This document shows positions 1 through 7,467 of a stretch of 53,897 bases of DNA, piece after piece (the stretch's first letter is position 1; each line of letters starts with the position of its first letter). The notes under the pieces were generated by a model that saw only the letters and a list, made by a program, of their open reading frames with translations, had not been told where the DNA came from and did not search any database. Source of the DNA: Roseomonas sp. HF4. Its GTDB lineage: Bacteria > Pseudomonadota > Alphaproteobacteria > Acetobacterales > Acetobacteraceae. A program made the translations under genes and the position numbers. Location: NCBI RefSeq assembly GCF_005222755.1, contig NZ_STGD01000024.1, positions 1 through 53,897 of the forward strand. The letters run 5' to 3'.

Positions 1-303
1 GTCGGCCAGCCCGAGGCCGAGGAAGCGCATGAACGACAGGCGGTCCTTGATGAGATACTCGCAGCGCTCGTCGGACAGCCCGTGCATCGCCTGCAGCAGC
101 AGGATCTTGAACATCAGCAGGTGATCGAAGGCCGGCCGGCCGCCCTTCGTGCCGTCCGCCCGCGGCACCGCCAACTCCAAATCCGCGCGGAACATGGCGA
201 AATCGATCAGCGCGGCGATCCGCTCGAGGTCATCGCCCTTGGCCGACAACTCCCGCAGCCGTTCCTCCACGTCGAAGAAACCCGGCTGCCGAACCATCGC
301 CAT
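1..303 (-). CDS. IS5-family transposase, N-terminal part (cut by window edge)
   Basis: DDE transposase that would move its own insertion sequence. Translation from the ATG at 303 gives MAMVRQPGFFDVEERLRELS, followed by the typical IS5 N-terminal region with GGRPAFDHLLMFKILLLQAM and a stretch ending in RLSFMRFLGLGLAD. About 101 residues are visible; the DDE catalytic domain lies outside the window. The element's end should lie a little to the right of the start codon, between about 304 and 370, but the terminal repeat cannot be confirmed because the partner end is missing. The next gene begins at 467, so nothing in the window appears disrupted. Family assignment is from recalled sequence resemblance. 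Confidence 0.85.
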   Translation of the reverse strand, partial: MAMVRQPGFFDVEERLRELSAKGDDLERIAALIDFAMFRADLELAVPRADGTKGGRPAFDHLLMFKILLLQAMHGLSDERCEYLIKDRLSFMRFLGLGLAD

Positions 304-466
304 CCCCCGCGCCAATCCGCGTCAGTGAATCAGCCGAACGGCTTCAGGGCGAGGGGTTTCTGGAGGTGTCCAGATGCCGAGGGCAGGCAGCGTCCGGCGA
401 CGCCGCGGCGACCAGCCCCGCGCGCGGGCGGCAGGGCCGCCCCGTCGGCGCGATCGCCCGTGCCGT

Positions 467-1750
467 TCAGCGCGAGGCGCCGGAACGCCCGCGCTTCTCC
501 AGCAGGCGTCCGAGGATCACGAGCAAGGCCCAGACCAGCCAGCCAGCCCCGATGACGATCATCGCCTCCTGCACATCCGCCCAGCGCGCGCCGGCGAGCG
601 CGGGCATCTCGCCGTTCGGCGTCGTGCCGCGCCCCGCCACGCCGATGGGAAGGGCGACAACCAGGATGACGCCGGCGATCAGGACGCCGATGGGCGTTGC
701 CGGTCGCGATGCCCCGATCGTGATCATCAGGGACGGCACGACGGCGAAGGCGATCGCGAACAGCATGATGCCGACATCGACCTCGGCGTGGCGCATCGCG
801 AGCGCCAGGAGGCATGGCATCGTGAGCGCCGCGATGCCCAGCAGGATCTGCCGGCCCAGGGGAAGCGCCGAGTCGCCGCTTCCCTCGGTCAGCCGGTCGA
901 GATGTGCCGCGACCCAGGGATGGCGGGACAGCACAACCAGCGCCAGGCACAGCAGCGCCGCGGCGAACAGCCACGCCAGCGGCATGGCCGCATCGAGCCT
1001 GGCCCACCGAGGATCCGCCACCCAGCGACCGACCACGATGCCGCGCGCCGCCGTCCATCCGGCCTGCCGCAGCGCTTCCTCCACGGCGAAATCCCGCAAC
1101 GGTTCGGGCAGCAGCCGCAGCACGCCGCGCCCCGCATCCCAGGGGGCGCCCGGCACCTCGTGCGTCACGCCATCCGGCCCATGCTCCAGCACCGCAACCA
1201 CCGGTACGGGCTGCGCCGGCGTCCAATCGGGGCCGACGACCGGCAGCACGGTGAAGCGGCCGCGCAGCCTGCTGGGGCTGGTCGGGCGCCCCCGCAAGTC
1301 GTTGCGCGGGAGTTCGAGACGGACCTCGACCGTGCGGGCGAGATCGGCGCGCGGCGCGGCGCGCGGCAGCAGGAAGCCGGCGGCGGCGGGGCGGGAGGGT
1401 GCGGCTGCCGCATCCAGGCTCGGCACCGCGCCGAAGATCCGCGCCTCGTTCATGCCGAGCGACAGGAACGCCGAGCCGACAACGATGCACATGGCGTAGC
1501 CGATCCGCAGCATGCCCGGGCCGGCGCAAAAGAACGCCACGCCGGTCGCCGGCAGCAACGAGAGGAGGAACGCGACGAAGAGCGGCGTCGAGCCTTCGCC
1601 CAAGGCCGGCAGCAGGATGGCGTGGAGCAGCATGGGCAGCGCGATGCCAACCGCGCCAACCAGCAGCGTGCGGAAAAGACGGACAGGCGGCGGCGCGGCG
1701 TCCGGTGGGGCGGTAGTCGTCGCGGAGCCGCGGCGGCGGTTAAGCCTCAT
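467..1750 (-). CDS. Multi-pass membrane protein of unknown function
   Basis: A 427-residue protein I do not recognise. Hydrophobic segments occur near residues 25-48, 50-70 and 82-100, then a roughly 150-residue soluble stretch (about 105-265) rich in Pro and Arg, then four to five more hydrophobic segments between about 270 and 415. This layout suggests an extracytoplasmic domain held between two membrane bundles. The central domain has no motif I can name. It stands alone between the IS5 fragment and dksA. Coding potential is strong (G/C third positions throughout), so the gene is real although its role is unknown. Confidence 0.7.
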   Translation of the reverse strand: MRLNRRRGSATTTAPPDAAPPPVRLFRTLLVGAVGIALPMLLHAILLPALGEGSTPLFVAFLLSLLPATGVAFFCAGPGMLRIGYAMCIVVGSAFLSLGMNEARIFGAVPSLDAAAAPSRPAAAGFLLPRAAPRADLARTVEVRLELPRNDLRGRPTSPSRLRGRFTVLPVVGPDWTPAQPVPVVAVLEHGPDGVTHEVPGAPWDAGRGVLRLLPEPLRDFAVEEALRQAGWTAARGIVVGRWVADPRWARLDAAMPLAWLFAAALLCLALVVLSRHPWVAAHLDRLTEGSGDSALPLGRQILLGIAALTMPCLLALAMRHAEVDVGIMLFAIAFAVVPSLMITIGASRPATPIGVLIAGVILVVALPIGVAGRGTTPNGEMPALAGARWADVQEAMIVIGAGWLVWALLVILGRLLEKRGRSGASR

Positions 1751-1786
1751 GCGGCTTCACGCGCGCCGCGAGCGACGCGCGCGGTC

Positions 1787-1814
1787 ATCGCCGCGGGATC
1801 CGCGGCGCGGCGAT
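1787..1814. terminator. Hairpin downstream of dksA
   Basis: Perfect 9-bp inverted repeat, ATCGCCGCG at 1787-1795 and CGCGGCGAT at 1806-1814, with a 10-nt loop. It lies between the end of dksA (1911) and the start of the membrane protein gene (1750), both on the minus strand. It has no clear T-run, so intrinsic termination is inferred only from position and symmetry. Confidence 0.4.
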
Positions 1815-1910
1815 CACCGTCCATCATCGCCCGACCGGGAGGTGGGCGCTGTCATGGATCAGCCTGCGAATGACGGGCGTTCCGAGCCGGGAGGCAGAGC
1901 GACCGCGGGA

Positions 1911-2327
1911 TCAGTCGTCCCGGTGCACCCGCTCCATCCGCTCGTGGCGCTCCTGCGCCTCGATGCTCATGGTCGCGATCGGGCGGGCTTCCAGGCGCCG
2001 CAGGCCGATCGGCTCGCCGCTTTCCTCGCAATACCCGTAGGTGCCGGTCTCGATCCGGTCGAGGGCCTGGTCGATCTTGCTGATCAGCTTGCGTGCGCGG
2101 TCCCGCGTGCGGAGTTCCAGCGCGCGGTCGGTCTCGACGCTCGCGCGGTCGGTCAGGTCGGGCTCCGCGATGCCACCTTCGGACAGGGAGGAGAGGGTCT
2201 CGCCCGCTTCGCGCAGCAGGTCCTGCCGCCAACGCAGCAGCTTCTGCCGGAAATACTCCAGCTGCAGGGGGTTCATGAACTCTTCGGCCTCCGAAGGCCG
2301 GTAGTCGGGCGGCAACGTCACCAGCAT
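1911..2327 (-). CDS. dksA: RNA polymerase-binding transcription factor DksA
   Basis: DksA binds the RNA polymerase secondary channel and, with ppGpp, adjusts transcription from rRNA and biosynthetic promoters. The 138-residue product has the coiled-coil hairpin with the D-x-x-D-x-A tip (D57, D60, A62) and a C-terminal globular domain. Of the four zinc cysteines of the E. coli protein only C100 remains; the others are S103, S121 and A124. The same one-cysteine form is known from other alphaproteobacteria such as Rhodobacter. The ATG at 2327 (MLVTLPPDYRPSE) was chosen because family members begin this way; the open frame extends upstream to a TTG at 2453. It neighbours the flagellar genes. Confidence 0.9.
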   Translation of the reverse strand: MLVTLPPDYRPSEAEEFMNPLQLEYFRQKLLRWRQDLLREAGETLSSLSEGGIAEPDLTDRASVETDRALELRTRDRARKLISKIDQALDRIETGTYGYCEESGEPIGLRRLEARPIATMSIEAQERHERMERVHRDD

Positions 2328-2474
2328 GTCAGTCCATTCCCCCGGGCGCAGGGTCTCGGCCGCCTGTCCGGCAGCGGCCGGAAACCCCCTTTTCAAAGCG
2401 GGCGGAACATAGACGCGGCCCGTGGCGAAAGCCAAGGGGGACATTGACGACAAATCCCTGAAACGGCGCGGTTT

Positions 2475-2894
2475 TCAGTCCGATGACAGGTCGGGGTCGA
2501 TCCGAAGCCGCGCAAGTTCGACGCGGAGCCTCAGCGCGATGCCCGCCACGGCGGCCTGCAAGGCGGGGTCGGCGGCGGGGGCGCCATCGGCCAGCCCGGC
2601 CAGCTGCGCGAGTCGCGCGGGGTCCAGCCGCCCGCCGAGCAGCGCGGCCTGCAGCATCGCGAGCCCCTGCAGCATGGCCTCCCCGCGGCGGCGAGCACGG
2701 GCGTCGCGCTCGGCGGCCGGGGCGCCTTCCTGCAGCGCGAGCAGGCCGATCGCCGAGGTGGGCGCCACGCCCTCGGCCGCGGCGGCGGCATCGGGCGCCA
2801 TGCCGCCGCCGAGGTTGAAGGCGCCCCCGCCCGCCCGCGCCCCGCGCGCGGGGCGGGCCGGCCCGCTGCCCGGGACACCCCTGATGACCACCAT
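2475..2894 (-). CDS. fliX: Flagellar assembly regulator FliX
   Basis: FliX is an alphaproteobacterial trans-acting factor that couples early flagellar assembly to FlbD, the activator of sigma-54-dependent late flagellar genes (known from Caulobacter). The 139-residue product has the expected length, a Gly/Ala/Pro-rich N-terminus, the LLALQE segment near residue 51, an arginine-rich helix near 63-75 and a final helix with LRLRVELARLRIDPD. ATG 2894 is preceded by AGGAGGG, a strong ribosome site. It is divergent from flgI across a 153-bp spacer holding a sigma-54 promoter, which is the same arrangement as in Caulobacter and supports the call. Confidence 0.85.
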   Translation of the reverse strand: MVVIRGVPGSGPARPARGARAGGGAFNLGGGMAPDAAAAAEGVAPTSAIGLLALQEGAPAAERDARARRRGEAMLQGLAMLQAALLGGRLDPARLAQLAGLADGAPAADPALQAAVAGIALRLRVELARLRIDPDLSSD

Positions 2895-2909
2895 GCACCC
2901 TCCTTTGCC

Positions 2910-2956
2910 GCTGCCCGGCACCCGCCGCCGCCTGGCGGCAATCGCTGCCGGGCAGC
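2910..2956. promoter_or_regulatory. Inverted repeat upstream of the sigma-54 promoter, candidate activator site
   Basis: GCTGCCCGGCA (2910-2920) and TGCCGGGCAGC (2946-2956) form a perfect 11-bp inverted repeat, with a smaller hairpin (GCCGCC-T-GGCGGC) in between. It lies between the divergent fliX and flgI genes, just upstream of the flgI sigma-54 promoter. The position fits an enhancer for a FlbD-type activator; that role is inference. Confidence 0.45.
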
Positions 2957-2970
2957 GCCGGGCCCTGCGC

Positions 2971-2985
2971 TGGCACGCGGCTTGC
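2971..2985 (+). promoter_or_regulatory. Sigma-54 (RpoN) promoter of the flgI operon
   Basis: TGGCACGCGGCTTGC matches the sigma-54 consensus TGGCACG-N4-TTGC exactly, with the GG at -24 and GC at -12 correctly spaced. Transcription would start near 2997, giving a leader of about 50 nt to the TTG start of flgI at 3048. In Caulobacter the flgI-class genes are likewise sigma-54 dependent. Confidence 0.85.
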
Positions 2986-3047
2986 GCTCCACCCGGCCAC
3001 GAGCCGCCCACCGAGCCGCGCCCGACCCCGGCGCAGGGAGACGCATC

Positions 3048-4202
3048 TTGGCCGCGAAGGATTACGCGAGAACGAAGAGCCGGCCCGGCGCCCTGCCGGC
3101 GCTGCTGGCCCTGGTGCTCTCTGCCCTGCCGGCGCTGCTCGGCGCCCTGCCCGCGGCGGCGCAGCAGGTCCGCATCAAGGACATCGCGGATGTCGAGGGC
3201 GTGCGCGACAACCAGTTGGTCGGCTACGGGCTGGTCGTCGGGCTGAACGGTACCGGGGACCGGCTGCGCTCGGCGGTCTTCACCCGGCAATCCCTGGTCG
3301 GCATGCTGGAACGTCTTGGCGTCAACACGCGGGACCAGGAACGCCAGCTCGATACACGCAACGTCGCCGCCGTGATGGTGACCGCAAACCTGCCGCCCTT
3401 CGCCAGGCCCGGCAGCCGGATCGACATCGCGGTCTCGGCGCTGGGCGACGCCACGAACCTGACGGGCGGCGTGCTGCTGGTGACGCCGCTGCTGGGCGCG
3501 GACGGAGAGGTCTATGCCGTCGCACAGGGCGCAGTCGCGACCGGCGCGATCAGCGCGCGCGGCGCCGGCGCCTCGATCACGCGGGGCGTTCCGACCGCCG
3601 GGCGCATCGCCAACGGCGCCATCGTGGAACGCGAGGTGCCCTTCCAGCTCGCGAGCCGCGACCGCATCCGCCTGTCGCTGCGCAACCCCGACCTGACCAC
3701 CGCGCGGCGCATCGCCACCGCCATCAACGGCGCCATGCGCGGCAGCGTGGCCGAAGCGTCCGACTCGCGCACGGTCAGCGTGGCGCTCGGCGGGCGCAGC
3801 CCGGTCGCCTTCCTCAGCCAGATCGAGCAGCTGCGCGTCGAGCCCGACCAGGTGGCACGTGTCGTGATCGACGAGGCGTCGGGCACCATCGTCATGGGCG
3901 CCAATGTGCGCGTCTCCACCGTCGCGATCGCGCAGGGCAACCTGACGATCCGCGTGACCGAGACGCCGCAGGTGAGCCAGCCCAATGCGCTGGCGGGCGG
4001 GGAGACGGTGGTGGTGCCGCGCACCCAGGTGGAGGTGGACGACCAACGCGACCGGCGCCTCGGCATCCTGCCGCGCTCGGTCACGCTGGATGAGCTGGTA
4101 CGCGGGCTGAACAGCCTCGGCGTCGGGCCGCGCGACCTCATCACCATCCTGCAGGCGATCAAGGCCGCCGGCGCGCTGCAGGCCGAACTCGAGGTCCGCT
4201 GA
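3048..4202 (+). CDS. flgI: Flagellar P-ring protein FlgI
   Basis: FlgI is secreted through Sec to the periplasm and polymerises into the P ring around the flagellar rod. The 384-residue product has a signal peptide (a leucine/alanine-rich core ending in AAAQQ near residue 38), then the family start VRIKDIADVEGVRDNQLVGY, GLVVGLNGTGD, and the conserved tail GVGPRDLITILQAIKAAGAL. The TTG at 3048 follows GGGAG at good spacing; the in-frame ATG at 2982 lies upstream of the expected transcript start. It is the first gene of a coupled flgI-flgJ-flgN-like operon. Its stop overlaps the ATG of a 25-codon relay ORF (TGATG). Confidence 0.95.
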   Translation: MAAKDYARTKSRPGALPALLALVLSALPALLGALPAAAQQVRIKDIADVEGVRDNQLVGYGLVVGLNGTGDRLRSAVFTRQSLVGMLERLGVNTRDQERQLDTRNVAAVMVTANLPPFARPGSRIDIAVSALGDATNLTGGVLLVTPLLGADGEVYAVAQGAVATGAISARGAGASITRGVPTAGRIANGAIVEREVPFQLASRDRIRLSLRNPDLTTARRIATAINGAMRGSVAEASDSRTVSVALGGRSPVAFLSQIEQLRVEPDQVARVVIDEASGTIVMGANVRVSTVAIAQGNLTIRVTETPQVSQPNALAGGETVVVPRTQVEVDDQRDRRLGILPRSVTLDELVRGLNSLGVGPRDLITILQAIKAAGALQAELEVR

Positions 4203-4288
4203 TGGACGCCCGGCAGCCAGCATGCCGCGGCTTCGCCCGGCTCGGCCGGGCTACGCGGGCCGAGCTCGACATCCGCTGATGGACGCCC
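4182..4288 (+). repeat. 77-bp duplication at the flgI/flgJ junction with REP-like palindrome
   Basis: The 30-bp segment at 4182-4211 (end of flgI plus TGATGGACGCCC) recurs at 4259-4288 with three mismatches, offset by 77 bp. Between the copies sits GCCCGGC-TCG-GCCGGGC (4235-4251), a palindrome followed by TAC and similar to the one at 34868-34889. It looks like insertion of a short palindromic element with duplication of its target. The insertion preserved the TGATG stop/start overlap at both ends. Confidence 0.75.
4202..4279 (+). CDS. 25-codon relay ORF between flgI and flgJ
   Basis: The ATG at 4202 overlaps the flgI stop (TGATG), and its own TGA at 4277-4279 overlaps the ATG of flgJ (TGATG again). 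The peptide starts MDARQPACRGF and ends AELDIR, echoing the AELEVR end of FlgI because it was made by the duplication. A ribosome could hand on from flgI to flgJ through this ORF. Whether the peptide does anything is unknown; a role in translational coupling is inference. Confidence 0.45.
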   Translation: MDARQPACRGFARLGRATRAELDIR

Positions 4289-4614
4289 CCGCGCTTCCCC
4301 CCGTGCAGCCTCGCGCGCTCGCGCGTCCGGCCACCGCCGGCGACGACGCCACCATGCGCCGCGCCGCCCGCGACTTCGAGGCGCAGGCCTTCGCCCTGCT
4401 GCTGCAGCCGATCTTCGCCACCGCCGATGCCTCCCGCGGCCGATTCGGCGGCGGCGCCGCCGAGGCGCAGTGGCAGCCCATGCTGGTCGAGGCCTACGCC
4501 GGCGCCGCCACGCGGGCGGGCGCCGGCCTCGGCTTGGCCGATTCGGTGCTGCGCGAACTCCACCGCGCCCGCGCCGCCGCAAGCACCCCCAACACGGGAG
4601 AGACAGCACCATGA
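4279..4614 (+). CDS. flgJ: Rod-binding protein, short FlgJ/CheL type
   Basis: This type of protein binds rod subunits in the periplasm and helps the rod form. The 111-residue product contains the conserved rod-binding core RRAARDFEAQAFALLLQPIF and a following segment with EAQWQPMLVEAYA. It lacks the C-terminal muramidase domain of enterobacterial FlgJ, which is normal for alphaproteobacteria, where the short form is also called CheL. The start at 4279 (MDAPALPP) is chosen because TGATG couples it to the relay ORF. Its stop overlaps the next ATG, again as ATGA. An in-frame ATG at 4222 exists but lies in the inserted repeat. Confidence 0.85.
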   Translation: MDAPALPPVQPRALARPATAGDDATMRRAARDFEAQAFALLLQPIFATADASRGRFGGGAAEAQWQPMLVEAYAGAATRAGAGLGLADSVLRELHRARAAASTPNTGETAP

Positions 4615-5009
4615 TGGACACCCTGATCCTGGCCGGGCAGCGCCTGGCCGAGGCGCTGCGCGCCGAGAACGAGGCGCTGGCCGCGCTAGACCTGTCGCGC
4701 GCGGCGCGGCTCGCCACCGGCAAGATCGCCGCCTCCGACGCCTTCGCCGCGGCCTATGCGGCGCAGGCCAGGCACGGCTCCGCCGCGACCGGGCCGGTGC
4801 GCGACGCGGCGGCGATCCTGGCGCGGCGGCTCGAGGAACTCGGCACCGAGAACCGCCGGCTGCTGGAACGCGCCGTTGCGCTGCAGTCCCGCGTGATCGA
4901 GACCATCGCGGGGGCGGCGCTGCCGCGGACGCAGCCGCAGGGCTATGCGCCGGCCGGGCGGGCGGTGGCGGCAAGGCCGCCGGCGCTGGCAGTCTCGGCC
5001 CGGGCCTGA
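4611..5009 (+). CDS. FlgN-like flagellar protein (putative export chaperone)
   Basis: A 132-residue, mostly alpha-helical protein, starting MMDTLILAGQRLAEALRAEN, with long Ala/Leu/Arg/Glu helices up to about residue 100 and a short disordered tail. Size, helical pattern and position immediately after flgJ match the FlgN/FlbY-type proteins that chaperone hook-associated proteins in the cytosol. The sequence resemblance is weak, so the call leans on context. The start overlaps the flgJ stop by 4 nt. The last 67 bp overlap the 3' end of the convergent gene on the other strand. Confidence 0.6.
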   Translation: MMDTLILAGQRLAEALRAENEALAALDLSRAARLATGKIAASDAFAAAYAAQARHGSAATGPVRDAAAILARRLEELGTENRRLLERAVALQSRVIETIAGAALPRTQPQGYAPAGRAVAARPPALAVSARA

Positions 5010-6319
5010 GGCCCGCCGACCGCCAGGGCGCCGAGCACCGCCTCGATCGGCTCGATGACCGTCACGCGCGGCATCTGCCGGGCGAAGACATCGCGGTTGT
5101 GCGCGGCGGCCAGGCTGAGGCGCCGAAGCTCGGCCGGCGTGAAGCCCGGCGCGCGGGCGAGGAAGCGTCGCACCGCATCGAGCGCCGCGGCGAAGCGGCG
5201 CTCGGGCGCGGGCTCGCGGTCATACCCGTGGTCCACGAGGCCGTGCAGCACGTCGAAGCCGATCTCCTCCAGCCCCGCGATCGTCCCGGCATTGCCGAAG
5301 ACGACGAAGGGCAGGCCCGAGGCGAGCGCCTTCAGCGTCTTCTCGGTCCAGCGGCGCAGGCCGGGCCACACCATTTCCGTCTCGGTCACGATGAAGATCT
5401 CGGCGGCGGCGATCTCCTCGACCGGCAGGGAATGCACGCGCCAATGCGGCGCGCCGAATTCCGCGGCGTCGCCGGGCATGTGAAGCTGCTCGGCGGCCAG
5501 TGCCCGTGCGCGCTCGATCAGCCCGGGCTGGCCACGGGCGAACCAGTCGGCGTCGGCCCAGAACCGCGCCTCGGCCCGCGCGTCGCCAACGTCCCGCCGG
5601 AAGGAAATCGAAAGGTGGCCGGGCTCCGGCCGTGCCAGCAGCCAGGCGGCCAGCACGGCGCGGTGCGGGCGCAGCGCGAAGTTGAGGCAGATCCAGCGAA
5701 GCCGGCGCGGCGCCCCGTCCGGCAGCGCGAAGCCGAAGGGCCATAGGGCAGGCGGGCTTGGCGGCCGCGGCGGGGTGTCGGCGTCGAACAGCCGGCGCCA
5801 CAAGGCAAAGCCGTACGAATCGGCGACAGGCGTCAGCATCGGCGCGATCCCCCGCGCAGCGCAGTGCGCGCGGTATTCGGCGCCGAGCGCCCGGTTCTGC
5901 TGCAGCCACGCCGCGCGTGAGGCGGGGATTCCCGCGGCCGCGAGCGCGCCATGCAGCGATTCCGCATGGACCGCGCGGAAGGCGCGGCCCTCGGTCGCGC
6001 CGTCGAAGACCACGATCCCCTCCCCCGCGCGGATGCGGTCCAGCACGTGCCCCGGAACCACGGTCAGAAGACCTTTGGCGCCGTCGGCCCGCTGCAGCAG
6101 GGCAAGGTCGAGAAAGAGGCTGAGCAGCACGGGCGCACCCGGCGGCGGCGGGGGCAGGTGGCGCGCCAGGATCGGCATGACCGTGCGAAAGAGATGCCCG
6201 GGCCCGGACTCCGGCACCGTGACCCATTCCACGCCGCCGAGGGGCGCCAGCCGGTCGAGGGGCGGGCGCAGCGGCGGTCCTTCGGGCGGCGGGGGCAGAC
6301 GCGCCATCGCACCAGTCAT
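4943..6319 (-). CDS. Unknown protein with glycosyltransferase-like C-terminal segment
   Basis: A soluble protein of about 458 residues. The C-terminal third contains WTEKTLKALASGLPFVVFGN followed by AGTIAGLEEIGFDVL, a pattern I associate with uncharacterised proteins that have a glycosyltransferase-like helix-turn region where a nucleotide sugar would bind. The N-terminal part has no motif I recognise. ATG 6319 (MTGAMARLPPPP) is preferred over the longer open frame to 6397, which would run into the divergent permease gene starting at 6388. The 3' end overlaps the FlgN-like gene by 67 bp. A role in flagellin glycosylation is possible from location only. Confidence 0.6.
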   Translation of the reverse strand: MTGAMARLPPPPEGPPLRPPLDRLAPLGGVEWVTVPESGPGHLFRTVMPILARHLPPPPPGAPVLLSLFLDLALLQRADGAKGLLTVVPGHVLDRIRAGEGIVVFDGATEGRAFRAVHAESLHGALAAAGIPASRAAWLQQNRALGAEYRAHCAARGIAPMLTPVADSYGFALWRRLFDADTPPRPPSPPALWPFGFALPDGAPRRLRWICLNFALRPHRAVLAAWLLARPEPGHLSISFRRDVGDARAEARFWADADWFARGQPGLIERARALAAEQLHMPGDAAEFGAPHWRVHSLPVEEIAAAEIFIVTETEMVWPGLRRWTEKTLKALASGLPFVVFGNAGTIAGLEEIGFDVLHGLVDHGYDREPAPERRFAAALDAVRRFLARAPGFTPAELRRLSLAAAHNRDVFARQMPRVTVIEPIEAVLGALAVGGPQARAETASAGGLAATARPAGA

Positions 6320-6387
6320 GGCGCCATGCCGCGCGGTCGTCCAGCGCCCGGCTTGCCGCGCAGGCGGGGCCGTCGCAGGCTCGGCGC

Positions 6388-6915
6388 GTGATCCCATTCC
6401 TCCGCCGCCATGCCAGCCTGATGGCGATCGCCGCCATCGGGGCCGCCGCCGGGGCTACGATCTGGCGGCGGGACGGGGCCGGGGCCCTGGCCGCGGCGCT
6501 GGTCCATGCCTGGGACCTGTTCCTCTTCATCCTGCCTTCCCTGCTGGCGGGCATGCTGCTGGCGGCCTCGGTCCGGCAGCTGGTGGCGCCGGGGATGCTG
6601 GCGCGCTGGATGGGGGCCGAGAGCGGCCTGTTCGGCCTGGCCGTCGCCACCGCCGCCGGCGCGCTGACGCCCGGCGGGCCGATGGCGGCCTTCCCGCTCG
6701 TGCTCGTGCTGGCCGCGGCCGGGGCCGACCGGGGGGCACTGGTCGCCTATATCCTGTCCTGGTCGCTGAACGGCTTCCAGAAACTGCTGGTCTACGAGGT
6801 CTCGCTGCTCGGCCTCGACTTCGCGCTGATGCGCACGCTGCTGACGCTGCCCATGCCGGTGCTGGCGGGCTGGGTCGCGCGGCGGCTGCCGATCGCCTGG
6901 ACGCCGCCGCGATGA
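6388..6915 (+). CDS. Split permease, first half (DUF318/ArsP_1-like)
   Basis: An integral membrane protein of 175 residues with about four to five hydrophobic segments. The motif LTPGGPMAAFPLVLVLAAAG near residue 92 is the hallmark of the two-repeat permease family that includes ArsP-type and other DUF318 transporters. Full-length members carry two such repeats in one chain of roughly 300-350 residues; here the repeats are separate genes. The GTG start at 6388 is the only suitable one after the divergent promoter. Its stop overlaps the next ATG as ATGA (6912-6915), so the two halves are translated together. The substrate is unknown. Confidence 0.75.
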   Translation: MIPFLRRHASLMAIAAIGAAAGATIWRRDGAGALAAALVHAWDLFLFILPSLLAGMLLAASVRQLVAPGMLARWMGAESGLFGLAVATAAGALTPGGPMAAFPLVLVLAAAGADRGALVAYILSWSLNGFQKLLVYEVSLLGLDFALMRTLLTLPMPVLAGWVARRLPIAWTPPR

Positions 6916-7427
6916 CGGCGGGGCAGGCCGTGCTCTGGGTGCTGGCGCTCGGCGCGCTCGGCCTCTGCCTGCGGCGCGGCCCGGGCACGGCGCGCAAGGC
7001 GGTCACGGATGCGGGGCAGAGCATCCTGAAGATCCTGCCGATGTTCGCCGTGGCTCTTCCCATGGCGGCCTTCCTGGCCGAACTGATCCCCGCCGATGCC
7101 GCGAGCGCCTGGATCGGGCCGGAGTCCGGCACCACGGGGATCCTGGTCGCATCCTTCGCCGGCGGGCTGATGCCGGGCGGGCCCTTCGTGACCTTCCCGC
7201 TGGTGCTGGCCTTCGCCAAGGCGGGCGCGGGCGTGGCCCAGATGGTGGCGCTGGTCACCGGCTGGTCGATCTTCGCGATCCACCGCATCGTGACCTGGGA
7301 ATACCCGCTGCTCGGCTGGCGATTCGTGGCGCTGCGGGTGCTGGCGGCGGCCCCCCTGCCGATCATCGCGGGGCTGCTGGCCGAACTCGTCCTGCAGGTG
7401 GTCCCGATCGGCCTCGGCCGGCCCTGA
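6912..7427 (+). CDS. Split permease, second half (DUF318/ArsP_1-like)
   Basis: A 171-residue membrane protein with four to five hydrophobic segments and the motif GLMPGGPFVTFPLVLAFAKA near residue 77, the counterpart of LTPGGP in the preceding gene. The two proteins are expected to pair into one permease, since each supplies one repeat of the family's internally duplicated fold; this is inferred. It starts inside the stop of its partner. The end (GLGRP) is followed by a 40-bp gap to the RibD-like gene. No metal-binding cysteines of the ArsP type are obvious, so arsenic transport should not be assumed. Confidence 0.75.
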   Translation: MTAGQAVLWVLALGALGLCLRRGPGTARKAVTDAGQSILKILPMFAVALPMAAFLAELIPADAASAWIGPESGTTGILVASFAGGLMPGGPFVTFPLVLAFAKAGAGVAQMVALVTGWSIFAIHRIVTWEYPLLGWRFVALRVLAAAPLPIIAGLLAELVLQVVPIGLGRP

Positions 7428-7467
7428 CCCTTTCGCGCCGGGCCCGCTTCGGGCATGAGGCGCGACG

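Noticed and set aside
374..1873. Long plus-strand frames opposite the membrane protein (499 and 377 codons)
   Set aside because: Rich in Arg/Ala/Pro/Gln without domains; they are GC-driven shadows of the minus-strand gene, whose hydrophobic pattern is convincing.
2895..4223. Minus-strand extension of fliX to 582 codons across flgI
   Set aside because: FliX has its expected length from ATG 2894 with a strong ribosome site; the rest is antisense to flgI.
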